The notes under the pieces are model-generated. The model was not told the DNA's origin. It made no database searches and was given only the letters and a program-made list of their open reading frames with translations. DNA of 64,000 bases, taken from the NCBI RefSeq assembly GCF_033843645.1, contig NZ_JAWXVZ010000015.1:16261-80260 (forward strand), in the 5' to 3' direction. Source of the stretch: Pseudovibrio zosterae (GTDB taxonomy: Bacteria > Pseudomonadota > Alphaproteobacteria > Rhizobiales > Stappiaceae). Positions 18,231-27,795 of this stretch are shown here, one piece after another. The first letter of the stretch is position 1. Each line of letters starts with the position of its first letter. A program made the position numbers and the translations under genes.

Positions 18231-18743
18231 ATGTCAGATCTGATTGTAATGGACTTTGACGGCATTGAGACCGCGGACATCGTGTTGAGCAAGCTACGCG
18301 CCCTCGGCAAGGCTCATCTGATCGACCTAACCGACGCCGTCGTGGTCATCCGCCCGGAACAAGGCGATGTCCAGATTAAGCAATCGGTAAACCTTACGGC
18401 ATTGGGAGCAAGTCACGGATTGAGCACAGGCGCATTGCTCGGAGGACTGGTCGGACTATTGCTTTTAAATCCTCTGGCGGGTTTCGCTGTCGGCGGAGCG
18501 GCTGGCGCGGCTGTCGGTGCACTTACAGGCCGCCTTTCTGATTTCGGTATTAATGATGACTTCATTCGAGACCTCGGCAAAACCATCAAACCCGGCACTT
18601 CTGCTCTTTTTGTCCTCGTTGCGAAGGCAACTCCCGACAAGGTTATTGCCGAAATAAAAGAGCATTCGCCCCGCATTCTGAAGACCTCCTTATCGTCATC
18701 CCAAGAAGAAAAACTTCGCACGGCACTAGAGAACGATACATAA
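18231..18743 (+). CDS. DUF1269 family membrane-associated protein
   Basis: About 170 residues with the DUF1269 layout: a ferredoxin-like N-terminal piece (MSDLIVMDFDGIETADIVLS), a central glycine-zipper hairpin (STGALLGGLVGLLLLNPLAG then GFAVGGAAGAAVGALTG) that can insert in or span the membrane, and a C-terminal part repeating the alpha/beta theme (TSALFVLVAKATPDKVIAEI). I start at the ATG at 18231, preceded by GAAGAGGACGG; the frame is open upstream to 18135 without family character. The family's role is unknown. The position after arginine deiminase and before an MscS channel suggests an envelope-stress setting. Confidence 0.85.
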   Translation: MSDLIVMDFDGIETADIVLSKLRALGKAHLIDLTDAVVVIRPEQGDVQIKQSVNLTALGASHGLSTGALLGGLVGLLLLNPLAGFAVGGAAGAAVGALTGRLSDFGINDDFIRDLGKTIKPGTSALFVLVAKATPDKVIAEIKEHSPRILKTSLSSSQEEKLRTALENDT

Positions 18744-18876
18744 TTTACACGTCACTGGCGGGGAGAGACGCAGTTAAGTGACCTTCTTGGCGTTTTACTA
18801 CTTCATTCAAAATGAAGGAAGCGCGAAAGTTAGGAGTTTGCGAGAAGTCTCCCCGCATAAACCCGGAGTTCTGTGA

Positions 18877-20883
18877 ATGCTGCTTTGGAGTGTGCTCGAG
18901 CCTTTTCTCCACACGATAAATCTCCGGCAGTCGAGACCGTGTCAGACCTTGAAACAATTTTGGTGTTTTCGAGCAGTCATCGTATGCGTGCTTATTACCT
19001 CATTCACTCTTTCCGTGAACCCGGCACAGTCTCAACTTCCAGCTACCACTATTGAGGCTGAACGCGAGGTGCTGCCGATCCGCACCGACAGCCCAAGAGC
19101 AACCTTCGAGTCCTTTCGTTGGCTTTCCCGAATAATGGAAACAGAAATTTTGGAGTATTTAGAAAACCCAACATTCTCTGGGGCCACACGGATCGCATTG
19201 GTGTCCGACCAGCTTATCGCTTTGTTCGATTTGCAGGAGGTTTCTCCGACCTCACGCAGGGAAGTAGGCATTTTGACCGCAAGTCATGTGATGGATATTC
19301 TCGGACGTTTAACCTCGTCATCCGCTCTGGATTTCCCGAATGCTGAGGAAGTTGAAGCAAGCGGTATACAAAGCTTCAGAGTTCCAGAAACCCCAATACG
19401 GATCGTTGAGATAGCGGAAGGAGAAAGAAAAGGAGAATTTTTATTCTCCGGCCGGACAGTGCGAGATGCGCCGCGGTTTGCACGTGCAATAAGCCACCTA
19501 CCACTTCAAACCCGCTTGCCGACCAACTCAATCGCCATATTCGGAAAACAACTCACCGGCCCACTTGTTCCTTCGTTTGTGGTTTCGAGTATTCCCAAAC
19601 CCCTGACACTTCTTTGGCTGGACACTCCCATTTGGAAAACGCTGGTTCTGTTTATTGTTTTCGCTGTTCTAATCGTGCTGATCTTTTCTCTGAATAGCAT
19701 CATATGGGCCGTTGACCCGCAAAAGCGTATGCTGGCGCTCATCCTGCAAAGTTTGCTGCCCTTGAGCCTACTATTCGCGGGCGAGATCCTACTTCCTTAC
19801 TTAACCGGACAAATCAATATTTCAGGACGTTTTGCCGCGATTGTTCAAACTGCGGAGACTATCCTCGCCTATATTGGATACGCATGGCTCTTGTGGCTGG
19901 CCATCAGGATGGTATTCGAGTTGATTATTCGCTCGCCTCGCATCCCAGATGAAAGTCTGGATGCGGATATGCTGCGCTTGCTCTCTGCAACCCTCGGCAT
20001 TATTGGTGTCATGACCGTGATGGCCTTCGGAGGACAAGCCATTGGCATCCCCATTTTGAGCATAATGGCGGGGCTCGGCATTGGCGGCATCGCAGTCGCC
20101 TTGGCCGTTCGTCCGACACTGGAGAACCTGATCGGTGGGGTTATCTTGTACATTGATCGCCCGGTAAAAATCGGCGACTTCTGCAGCTTCGGCGACCATA
20201 CAGGAACAGTAGAACGAGTTGGCATCCGCTCCACAAAACTCAGAACATTGGATCGCACGCTCATCTCCATGCCCAATGCGCAATTTGCTGACATGCAGAT
20301 CATCAACTGGGCAGAATGCGATCAAATGCTGATTGATGTTTCAATTGGCGTACGATACGAAACCACCCCGGATCAGCTGCGGTACCTCCTCGCTCAGCTG
20401 CGGAAAATGTGCCTTTCCCACCCTCGAATAGACAGAGAAACTGTACGCGTTCGCTTTTCTGGCTATGGTGACAGCTCTTTGAACATCAGCATTCGCGTTT
20501 ATGCCCAAACGCGAGAGTGGAACGATTTCTTTGCCATTCGTGAAGACGTCCTACTCAGAGTTTATGATGTCGTAGGGCAAGCGGGCACAGGCTTCGCATT
20601 CCCATCACAAACCCTTTATGTTGCGCGTGATGAGGGGGTGAACACGGCTGAAAGCGAAGCAGCAGAGGCAGCTGTAGCCAGCTGGCGCAAATCCGGCAAG
20701 CTGCCATTCCCCAATCCCGCACGTGAAGAAGTAGACCAGTTGCAGGGCACGCTTGACTACCCGCCCACGGGAAGTGTGGAGGCGGGCCACCGCGAGGCTG
20801 AAACCAGCGCTAACATGGAACCCTTGTCAAACGCCGAACAGCAGTCACTGAATTCTGATCCAACAGAAGATGAGCGAAAGTAA
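18877..20883 (+). CDS. Large MscS-family mechanosensitive channel
   Basis: A 668-residue protein with a signal-like N-terminal helix (VIVCVLITSFTLSVNPAQSQ), a periplasmic domain of about 200 residues, several transmembrane helices, then the MscS pore and beta domain. Visible landmarks are the glycine/alanine-rich pore helix (IMAGLGIGGIAVALAVRPTL), the following ENLIGGVILYIDRPVKIGDF, and the beta-domain GTVERVGIRSTKLRTLDRTL. Such channels release solutes on hypo-osmotic shock. The N-terminal extension makes it one of the large MscK/YnaI-like forms. The acidic, disordered tail (PLSNAEQQSLNSDPTEDER) is unusual. It is convergent with the RND pump gene, the two stops being only seven bases apart. 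Confidence 0.9.
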   Translation: MLLWSVLEPFLHTINLRQSRPCQTLKQFWCFRAVIVCVLITSFTLSVNPAQSQLPATTIEAEREVLPIRTDSPRATFESFRWLSRIMETEILEYLENPTFSGATRIALVSDQLIALFDLQEVSPTSRREVGILTASHVMDILGRLTSSSALDFPNAEEVEASGIQSFRVPETPIRIVEIAEGERKGEFLFSGRTVRDAPRFARAISHLPLQTRLPTNSIAIFGKQLTGPLVPSFVVSSIPKPLTLLWLDTPIWKTLVLFIVFAVLIVLIFSLNSIIWAVDPQKRMLALILQSLLPLSLLFAGEILLPYLTGQINISGRFAAIVQTAETILAYIGYAWLLWLAIRMVFELIIRSPRIPDESLDADMLRLLSATLGIIGVMTVMAFGGQAIGIPILSIMAGLGIGGIAVALAVRPTLENLIGGVILYIDRPVKIGDFCSFGDHTGTVERVGIRSTKLRTLDRTLISMPNAQFADMQIINWAECDQMLIDVSIGVRYETTPDQLRYLLAQLRKMCLSHPRIDRETVRVRFSGYGDSSLNISIRVYAQTREWNDFFAIREDVLLRVYDVVGQAGTGFAFPSQTLYVARDEGVNTAESEAAEAAVASWRKSGKLPFPNPAREEVDQLQGTLDYPPTGSVEAGHREAETSANMEPLSNAEQQSLNSDPTEDERK

Positions 20884-20889
20884 ATGTCC

Positions 20890-23800
20890 TTATACGAGTG
20901 GGGAAGGGGAGTTGCTGCGGTCGCTCCCAGAAGGCTCTTCGGCTAACTCACCGCGATTGAAGACGAGATCGTAAAGCACAGGCAAAACGAGAAGCGTGAG
21001 GAAAGAAGCCACTGCCAGCCCGCCCATGATGGCAAAGGCCATGGCTCCCCAGAACACAGTAAAGGCAATGGGAACGAGACCCAGAACGGTGGAGAGTGCT
21101 GTCAACAAGATGGGGCGGAGGCGGCTTGCGGCAGCCTCGATTACCGCCGCCCGCACGGGCTTTCCGGAACGACGCTCATCCTCGATCTGCTCGATAAGGA
21201 TCACGGCATTCTTGGAAATCATACCCACAAGAGCAAGTACCCCAAGGATGGCCACAAAGCCAAGGGGTTGTCCGGAAAGCAATAGCGCACCTACTACGCC
21301 AATCATGCCAAGCGGTGCCATGAACAGCACCATTCCTACCAGACGAAAATCGCGAAGCTGGACCATAAGGATGGTTAGGACCAATAGGAGCATGAACGGT
21401 ACGACTGCGAATACCGAGGCTTGCGACTCTGCGCTTTCCTCCACTAGCCCGCCGGTGTCTATAGTATATCCTTTGGGCAAGCCAGCCCGTAGCTCTGCGA
21501 GTTCTGGCTCGATCCGATCAACCACTGTGGCAGCCTGCAGACCGGGCTGGATATCCGCCTGCACCGTCAATGCGGCGACCCGATCCCGCCGGTGAACCAG
21601 CGGATCTGTGAGGTCGTAATCCAGCCGCGTAATCTGGGACAACGGAACCGTACGGCCACCGCCAATCGCGATTTGCAGATTGGCGAGCCGCTCAGGTGAG
21701 AGGGTTTGTCCTCCTTCAGCACGAGTGACTACAGGGATCAGGTAGATGTCATCACGGATTTGTGTGACCGGCGTTCCGGAGAGATACAGGTTTAACGCAT
21801 CCGAGACCGCCGCCGCACTGATCCCAAGCCGGCGAGCTTCATCTTGGTCCAGCACGACCCGGATATCTCGTGAAGGCTCCATCCAGTTAAAGCTCAAGGA
21901 CCGGACATCGCCCACACCGGCGATGATCTCTGCTACATCACGCGCAATGCTTCGTACCTCTTCAAGGTTGCTCCCCGTAACTCGATACTGGATCGGCCAT
22001 CCAACTGGCGGGCCGAGCTCCAACGCATAGACACGGGAGATCGCCTCCGGAAATTCTTCGATTAGGGTTTCCTCCAACAAAGGTTGAAGGCGAAGGCGAT
22101 CCTCAATGCTGTTGGTCACCACCACGAACTGGGCGAAGAATGGGTTGGGCGTCTGTACATCGAGCGGCAAATAAAACCTGATGGCACCGCGACCAATATA
22201 ACTGCTCCAGTGTGAGATGCCCTCAAGTTGTTCCAGCTTGGCCTCGAACCGATCAACTGCCACTCGGGTGGTATGGATCGAAGCTCCTTGGGGCAGGGTC
22301 AAGTCCACAAGAAGCTCCACCCGGTCGGAAGGTGGAAAGAACTGACGAGGAACCAACGACAGCCCGAGCACAGACAAGACAAACAGGCCAATCGTAGCAA
22401 CCACAACCAAAATTCTGGCTCGCATGGCAAGGGCCAGCAGTGCGCGATACCCTAGCATCAAGGCGCTCTCACGGGTTTTCGCATCCGGTTTGGGAGGGCG
22501 CAGAACGGCCACCCCTACGACCGGGACAAACAAGACGGCGATCAACCATGATGCAATCAAGGCGATGGCTACTACGGCAAAGATGGAAAACGTATATTCG
22601 CCCGCCGAACTCTCAGCAAAACCAATGGGAACAAACCCGGCAATTGTGACGAATGCGCCTGTGAGCATCGCAAAAGCCAGCTTGTCATAAGCATAAGACC
22701 CGGCACGAAAGGCATCATCACCCGCAGCTAAGCGCCGCGTCATGCTGTCTACCGTTGTCATGGCATCATCCACCAGAAGACCGAGTGCAATGATGAGTGC
22801 TCCAAGCGAAATGCGTTGCAGGTCAATACCAACCAGTTGCATGGTCACGAACACCGCAGCCATGGTCAATGGAATGGCCACCGCAACCACGATGCCAGCC
22901 CGCACGCCAAGCGCGATAAAGCTTATGACCAAAACAATGGCAATGGCCTGCCACAATGACTCCGTGAACTCGGCAATCGCCGTGTCCACAATCTCCGGCT
23001 GGTTTGCTACGAGAAAACTCTCGATACCGATGGGTAGGTCCCTACGAAGTTCAGTTATTCGGGCTTCGAGGTTTTCGCCCAAGGCAATCACATCACCGCC
23101 GTCCCGCATAGAAATGGCGATCCCGAGGGCGTCCTTGCCGTTAACCCGAAAGAGGGGTTGAGGTGGGTCGGCATAGCCGCGGCTGATACGGGCCACATCC
23201 CCCAGTCGCAACCGGGCGTCTCCTGCAGTCAGAACAATTTCGCGAAGATCATTTTCATCATTGAAGGCCCCAGAAACAGTGACGGTTATGGCATCCGTTC
23301 CTGTTCTCAAGGTTCCTGCTGGGGCAACCAGATTTTGCGCCCGCAAGGCATCGCGCACCGCACCAGGCGGCAACCCTAAAGCTGCGATCTCTGAGGGATC
23401 GAACTCCACGAATATGGTTTCTTCCTGGATGCCGAGGAGCTCGATCTTGGAAACATCTTCCACCCTCAGCAGTTCAGAGCGGATATGCTCGACATAATCC
23501 CGCAGTTCCCTCTGAGAAAAACCATCTGCGGTAAAGCCATAGATTACGCCGAATGTGTCGCCAAATTCATCGTTAAAGGCCGGGCCGATGACACCTTGAG
23601 GCAAGGTATGCGCCATATCTGCCACCCGGTTGCGCACATTCTGCCAGACCATTGGCACATCAGCTTTCGGGGTGCTGTCGAGCAAATGGACAAACAGCAC
23701 GCTGTGACCCGGTCGGGTCTGGCTGTCTATTCGATCAAGCCCAGGCGTTTCCTGCAAAGCTCTCTCAAGCCGCTCGGTTACCTGAAGCAGGGTCTCATCG

Positions 23801-23973
23801 GTTGCAGCTCCAGGCCAGGCAGCCTGTACGAGCATGGTTCTGATGGTAAAAGGGGGGTCTTCATCGCGGCCAAGGTTCACAAAGGCTGTCACACCCGCCA
23901 AAATCACCAGTACCATGAAGTAGAGCGCTACCTTCTTGTTGCTCAGGGACCATGCAGACAAGTTGCCCTTCAT
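20890..23973 (-). CDS. RND efflux pump, inner-membrane permease
   Basis: About 1027 residues with the hydrophobic-amphiphilic exporter plan of two sets of helices and two large periplasmic loops. The proton-relay aspartates are present in GLLVDDAMTTVDSM, and the N-terminal signature WPGAATDETLLQVTERLERAL matches CusA/VexF/AcrB-like pumps. I start at the ATG at 23973 (MKGNLSAWSLSNKKVALYFM), one base past the adaptor's stop. The frame is open to 23991, which would overlap the adaptor by 17 bases. It should form a tripartite pump with the lipoprotein adaptor just upstream and a TolC-like channel encoded elsewhere. Substrates cannot be read from sequence. Confidence 0.92.
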   Translation of the reverse strand: MKGNLSAWSLSNKKVALYFMVLVILAGVTAFVNLGRDEDPPFTIRTMLVQAAWPGAATDETLLQVTERLERALQETPGLDRIDSQTRPGHSVLFVHLLDSTPKADVPMVWQNVRNRVADMAHTLPQGVIGPAFNDEFGDTFGVIYGFTADGFSQRELRDYVEHIRSELLRVEDVSKIELLGIQEETIFVEFDPSEIAALGLPPGAVRDALRAQNLVAPAGTLRTGTDAITVTVSGAFNDENDLREIVLTAGDARLRLGDVARISRGYADPPQPLFRVNGKDALGIAISMRDGGDVIALGENLEARITELRRDLPIGIESFLVANQPEIVDTAIAEFTESLWQAIAIVLVISFIALGVRAGIVVAVAIPLTMAAVFVTMQLVGIDLQRISLGALIIALGLLVDDAMTTVDSMTRRLAAGDDAFRAGSYAYDKLAFAMLTGAFVTIAGFVPIGFAESSAGEYTFSIFAVVAIALIASWLIAVLFVPVVGVAVLRPPKPDAKTRESALMLGYRALLALAMRARILVVVATIGLFVLSVLGLSLVPRQFFPPSDRVELLVDLTLPQGASIHTTRVAVDRFEAKLEQLEGISHWSSYIGRGAIRFYLPLDVQTPNPFFAQFVVVTNSIEDRLRLQPLLEETLIEEFPEAISRVYALELGPPVGWPIQYRVTGSNLEEVRSIARDVAEIIAGVGDVRSLSFNWMEPSRDIRVVLDQDEARRLGISAAAVSDALNLYLSGTPVTQIRDDIYLIPVVTRAEGGQTLSPERLANLQIAIGGGRTVPLSQITRLDYDLTDPLVHRRDRVAALTVQADIQPGLQAATVVDRIEPELAELRAGLPKGYTIDTGGLVEESAESQASVFAVVPFMLLLVLTILMVQLRDFRLVGMVLFMAPLGMIGVVGALLLSGQPLGFVAILGVLALVGMISKNAVILIEQIEDERRSGKPVRAAVIEAAASRLRPILLTALSTVLGLVPIAFTVFWGAMAFAIMGGLAVASFLTLLVLPVLYDLVFNRGELAEEPSGSDRSNSPSPLV

Positions 23974-23974
23974 G

Positions 23975-25063
23975 CTAGATCCCTCCACCAACGCGAACAG
24001 CTTGTCCGTTTCGCAAGGCTTGCGTACCCGCAGTCACGACAACTTCACCCTCAACTAGGCCAGAAATCACCATGACTTGTGACAAGTCAAATGTGCCTAT
24101 TTCGACGGGACGCAGTTCCACACTTTCGGTCTCTGAATTAACGACAAATACGGCGGGTCTGCCTTCCACAGTTGTGAGCGCGGAAGCGGGCAAGGGGATC
24201 GCGGATGAACCCTGAAGCGTTACGTTGCCCGTAACTGCGGATCCCAGTCGAAATTCTTCAGGTACGGGAGCCAGCCCCACCCGCACCTGAAACGTACGAG
24301 TAATCGGATCTGCTTGAGGGGAGACCTCTCGCACACGTCCCGTTGTGGTGATGGAGGGGTCACTGACCAACGCCACGCGAATATCCGCGTTATACGGAAC
24401 CGCACGGAGTACGCGTTCGGGTACATCGAATACTGCATCCCGACCTTCTTCCCTTGCAAGTTGCACTACCATTGTGCCGGCACCAACTACCTCCCCCGGT
24501 TCAGCCCCCACAGCGGTAACGACGCCGGGTGCATCCGCGTAAAGGGCAGTGAAAGCCAGGGACTCCCGTGCGTTCTCAAGCTGCGCTCGCGCGGCGTTTG
24601 CGCGGGCCTGTGCCTGGCGGTAGACCTGAAGGGCCGTGTCATAGCGTTGGCGGGTCGTGAAACCGCGTTCTAGCAACTCAGACTGCCGCGAATAGTCCAC
24701 GCTCGTGCGATCTACATCGCCTTCAGCCGCAAACAGTTCGGCCTCTGCGCTGCGAACGTTATTCAGTTGCGTCACATCCTCAAGACGACCAATAAGATCG
24801 CCAGCCTCCACGCTCTCCCCTACACCAACGGATCGTGTGACGAGGCGACCACCTGTGCGAAAGCTAAGGACTGCCAGATCCTCCGCACGAATATCGCCCG
24901 TCAAGCGCAAGGTTTCACCGCTGGCCATGCTCTGGGCCAATATCACTCGAACCGGCCGCACTGGCTCGGATTGAGGGGCTACTTCGCCCTCACAAGCCGC
25001 CAAAATCAGCAGCAACAGAAATGACAATTTTTGGGTTACGCGACGAGTTTTAAGATCGAACAT
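23975..25063 (-). CDS. RND efflux periplasmic adaptor lipoprotein
   Basis: A 362-residue membrane fusion protein with a lipoprotein signal (LSFLLLLILAAC, lipidated Cys24), a lipoyl/barrel-sandwich domain (LSFRTGGRLVTRSVGVGESV), a coiled-coil hairpin in the middle (SAEAELFAAEGDVDRTSVDY to ARANAARAQLENARESLAF), then the second lipoyl half (VTAVGAEPGEVVGAGTMVVQ) and the membrane-proximal domain. It is the first gene of a two-gene operon with the RND permease. It links that permease to an outer-membrane channel. Confidence 0.9.
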   Translation of the reverse strand: MFDLKTRRVTQKLSFLLLLILAACEGEVAPQSEPVRPVRVILAQSMASGETLRLTGDIRAEDLAVLSFRTGGRLVTRSVGVGESVEAGDLIGRLEDVTQLNNVRSAEAELFAAEGDVDRTSVDYSRQSELLERGFTTRQRYDTALQVYRQAQARANAARAQLENARESLAFTALYADAPGVVTAVGAEPGEVVGAGTMVVQLAREEGRDAVFDVPERVLRAVPYNADIRVALVSDPSITTTGRVREVSPQADPITRTFQVRVGLAPVPEEFRLGSAVTGNVTLQGSSAIPLPASALTTVEGRPAVFVVNSETESVELRPVEIGTFDLSQVMVISGLVEGEVVVTAGTQALRNGQAVRVGGGI

Positions 25064-25209
25064 GAGGCCGTCCCGGGTGTCCGGAGGATCTGGGCCATCC
25101 GGCGGTTGTTATTGTTATTGCAGGGAAACGTTTCCCCTGAATGCTGGACCAATTAGCTGGTGCTTCCACGTATGCCACGGCTCTGTCACCTTGTGTCACA
25201 TGCCAATCC

Positions 25210-26676
25210 CTAGAATGAGCCGAGAAGACTGCCCAATAGAATGACTGCAACCAGAGCCAGCATGGCGCCGAGCACAGCGACGACAACGATATCCGCATAA
25301 CTCTCCTTGTGGCTGCATCCGCACACGGCAAGCATGGTGACCACAGCACCATTGTGAGGCAAACTGTCCAGCGTACCGGAGGAAATCACCGCAACACGGT
25401 GCATAATGGCCGGATCGAGGCCCGTTTGCGCAGAAATCTGCATAAAGGTGGGTCCCAGCGCGTCAAGCGCGATGGTCATGCCACCGGAGGCCGATCCCGT
25501 GAGAGCCGCGAGAATGTTTGTGGCTACGGCCAACGAGACGAGAGGCCCGCCCTCAATTCCCAACACCCATTCCTTCACCACAGAAAAGGCGGGGAGGGCT
25601 GCAACTACAGCGCCAAAGCCAACAAGGCTAGCCACGCTCATGATAGGCAGGACTGAGGCATTGCAACCCGCATCAACACTCTCGCGCAGACTTGGCAAGC
25701 GAGAGAACGAGGTTGCCAATAGCACTATGATACCTGCAAGAAGCGCCAATGCCACCGCCCAGACCCCGCCGATGGCGCCAAGGCTGGTAGAGCCCCATTC
25801 AGGAAGTGCGAGAAAGGCAAAGTCCATTCTCGGCAGCACGAACTGCGACGCAACCAAGTTGACGAGAACCACTACACCGAGAGGTAAAACCGCAAACACG
25901 ATACCCGGCGTGGTATCTGCCTTTTTTCCAGCTTGCACTTCTATTGGATCAAACTCCCGCGCCGTCGTGGCAAGTTCGCGTAAGGTTACATCCTGAACGA
26001 TATTTGACTTGCCTTCCTGGGTGTCTGCTGCAGTGTCGGAACCGAAGCCTTCGCCCGCTGCCTCGGCTCGACCCTGGCGCAAACGAAGCCACCAGAAACC
26101 AAAGCCAAACATGATAGCAGCCGCAATGACCCCCAAGCCCGGCGCAGCAAACGCCGTTGTCCCGAAGAACGGCATGGGGATGGCATTCTGGATGGCAGGT
26201 GTTCCAGGCAGAGCAGACATGGTGAAGGTTGATGTGCCAAGAGCGATGGCTGCAGGCAGCAGCCTGCGAGGAACATTGCTGGCACGGAACAGGGCAAGGC
26301 CCATGGGCGCAATCACGAAAAACGCCACGAACAGGCTCACGCCGCCATAGGTGACAAGCGCACCAGCCAGAATAACCGCAAGTACGGCACGTTCCGGCCC
26401 GAGTTTGTACGTCATGTAATCGGCAATGGCATTGACTGAACCGCTGTCGTCCATGAGTTTGCCAAAAAGGGCACCAAGCAGAAAGAGGGGAAAGAACTGC
26501 GCGACAAACCCGGCCGCTGCGCCCATGAAAGTCTGTGTCCAGTGAGCGAGTAAAGGCTCGGCTGAGAATGCTGCAGCGATAAGTGCAGCGAGAGGGGCAA
26601 GCAGCAAGATGGACCAACCACGATAGGCAAGCGCCATCAACAGGACTAATCCAACAAGGATGCCCAGAAGTCCCAT
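25210..26676 (-). CDS. GntP-family permease
   Basis: About 488 residues, highly hydrophobic, with GntP/gluconate-permease landmarks (TYGGVSLFVAFFVIAPMGLA, LLPAAIALGTSTFTMSALPG then TPAIQNAIPMPFFGT, and TGSASGGMTIALDALGP). Members import sugar acids or short hydroxy acids such as gluconate or 3-hydroxybutyrate with protons. The ATG at 26676 has a strong GGAAGGAG upstream and lies one base after the stop of the patatin gene, so the two are co-translated. The extension to 26766 is the overlap with that gene. The patatin partner makes a hydroxyalkanoate substrate an attractive guess. Confidence 0.85.
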   Translation of the reverse strand: MGLLGILVGLVLLMALAYRGWSILLLAPLAALIAAAFSAEPLLAHWTQTFMGAAAGFVAQFFPLFLLGALFGKLMDDSGSVNAIADYMTYKLGPERAVLAVILAGALVTYGGVSLFVAFFVIAPMGLALFRASNVPRRLLPAAIALGTSTFTMSALPGTPAIQNAIPMPFFGTTAFAAPGLGVIAAAIMFGFGFWWLRLRQGRAEAAGEGFGSDTAADTQEGKSNIVQDVTLRELATTAREFDPIEVQAGKKADTTPGIVFAVLPLGVVVLVNLVASQFVLPRMDFAFLALPEWGSTSLGAIGGVWAVALALLAGIIVLLATSFSRLPSLRESVDAGCNASVLPIMSVASLVGFGAVVAALPAFSVVKEWVLGIEGGPLVSLAVATNILAALTGSASGGMTIALDALGPTFMQISAQTGLDPAIMHRVAVISSGTLDSLPHNGAVVTMLAVCGCSHKESYADIVVVAVLGAMLALVAVILLGSLLGSF

Positions 26677-26677
26677 T

Positions 26678-27754
26678 TTACACTCCTTCCAGCAACGCGT
26701 CGAAATCAAACGAAGACCGGACGCCCACATCTTTGCCGTGATCACGCGCAAAATTGTCGGCAGCACGCTGGCCTTCTTGCTTGAGCATTTTCAGGAAGGC
26801 CCATTCGGCATTCAGCTTGGAGGAAGCGCTCAGCTCCACCATCGCCTCGCTCGAAATCCGGTGAAGGCGCATTTCACCCCATAAGCGGCCTTCGGAATTG
26901 CCCGGGTCTGCCACTTTGCGCATCAGGGCAACCATCTTCAGTTCCTTCAAAAGCGTGGCATTAAAGGACACTTCATTCACTCTATTGAGAATATCTCGGG
27001 CAGTTATGGGCACGTCTGGGCGGTTGACCGGGTTGATTTGCACCAAAAACGTGTCGAAGGACTCGCATTCTCGCACCAAAGGAGCAATCGTCGGATTGCC
27101 GGAATATCCACCGTCCCAATAGGCCTCCCCGTCTATGACAACTGGTTGATACAAGGTAGGCAAGCATGCCGACGCCAGCAGTACATCTGGCGTCACTTCA
27201 TCACGGCGGAACACCCTTCCTCGCCCCGTGCGCACGTTTGTCGCCGTGATGAATAACTTGATGGGGCCCTCGGCGAGCACCCGGAAATCAATCGTTTCTT
27301 CGAGGATCCGGCGCAATGGGTTTGTCTCGGACGCAAACGGGCCAAAAGCATAGGGTGAAACGAACCGCGCCATTGTGTCTGCCATGATGTATGCCGGCGA
27401 GTAGTCCAAGGTCCAGTTGCCCATCATCCAGTCCAATGGCGTACGCTGAAACGGACTGAACCGGGCTGCCTGCGACACACTCCGCCAAAAGGTTTCCAAA
27501 GCCTTCCTGGCCCCTTCTGGCCCGCCCTCTGTCATGCCATAGGCAAACACCGCTGCATTCATGGCGCCTGCTGAAGTTCCGGATATGGCCTCCACTTTCA
27601 ACCAGGGGTAATCCAGCAGCCGGTCGAGCACTCCCCAAGCGAAAGCTCCATGTGAGCCTCCCCCTTGTAGGGCAAGATCTACAAGCAACGGCTCACGTTC
27701 GCTTTGGTCTGTGTTGCCTTCTTCGCTCATCTGCGGGATCCATCTTGATTGCAT
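26678..27754 (-). CDS. Patatin-like phospholipase
   Basis: A 358-residue patatin-domain serine hydrolase. The oxyanion motif GGGSHG is at residues 31-36, the nucleophile elbow GTSAG at 59-63 (Ser61), and the partner aspartate in YWDGGYSGNP at about 215. These give a Ser-Asp dyad acting on acyl esters, usually phospholipids or intracellular polyester. There is no signal peptide, so it is cytoplasmic or peripheral. It is directly followed by the GntP permease (one base apart), suggesting a shared pathway. Polyhydroxybutyrate or lipid turnover is an inference, not shown. Confidence 0.88.
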   Translation of the reverse strand: MQSRWIPQMSEEGNTDQSEREPLLVDLALQGGGSHGAFAWGVLDRLLDYPWLKVEAISGTSAGAMNAAVFAYGMTEGGPEGARKALETFWRSVSQAARFSPFQRTPLDWMMGNWTLDYSPAYIMADTMARFVSPYAFGPFASETNPLRRILEETIDFRVLAEGPIKLFITATNVRTGRGRVFRRDEVTPDVLLASACLPTLYQPVVIDGEAYWDGGYSGNPTIAPLVRECESFDTFLVQINPVNRPDVPITARDILNRVNEVSFNATLLKELKMVALMRKVADPGNSEGRLWGEMRLHRISSEAMVELSASSKLNAEWAFLKMLKQEGQRAADNFARDHGKDVGVRSSFDFDALLEGV

Positions 27755-27795
27755 TAACCTAGCGTCGTCAGCCTATTGCTAGGCTAAAAGTGTCA

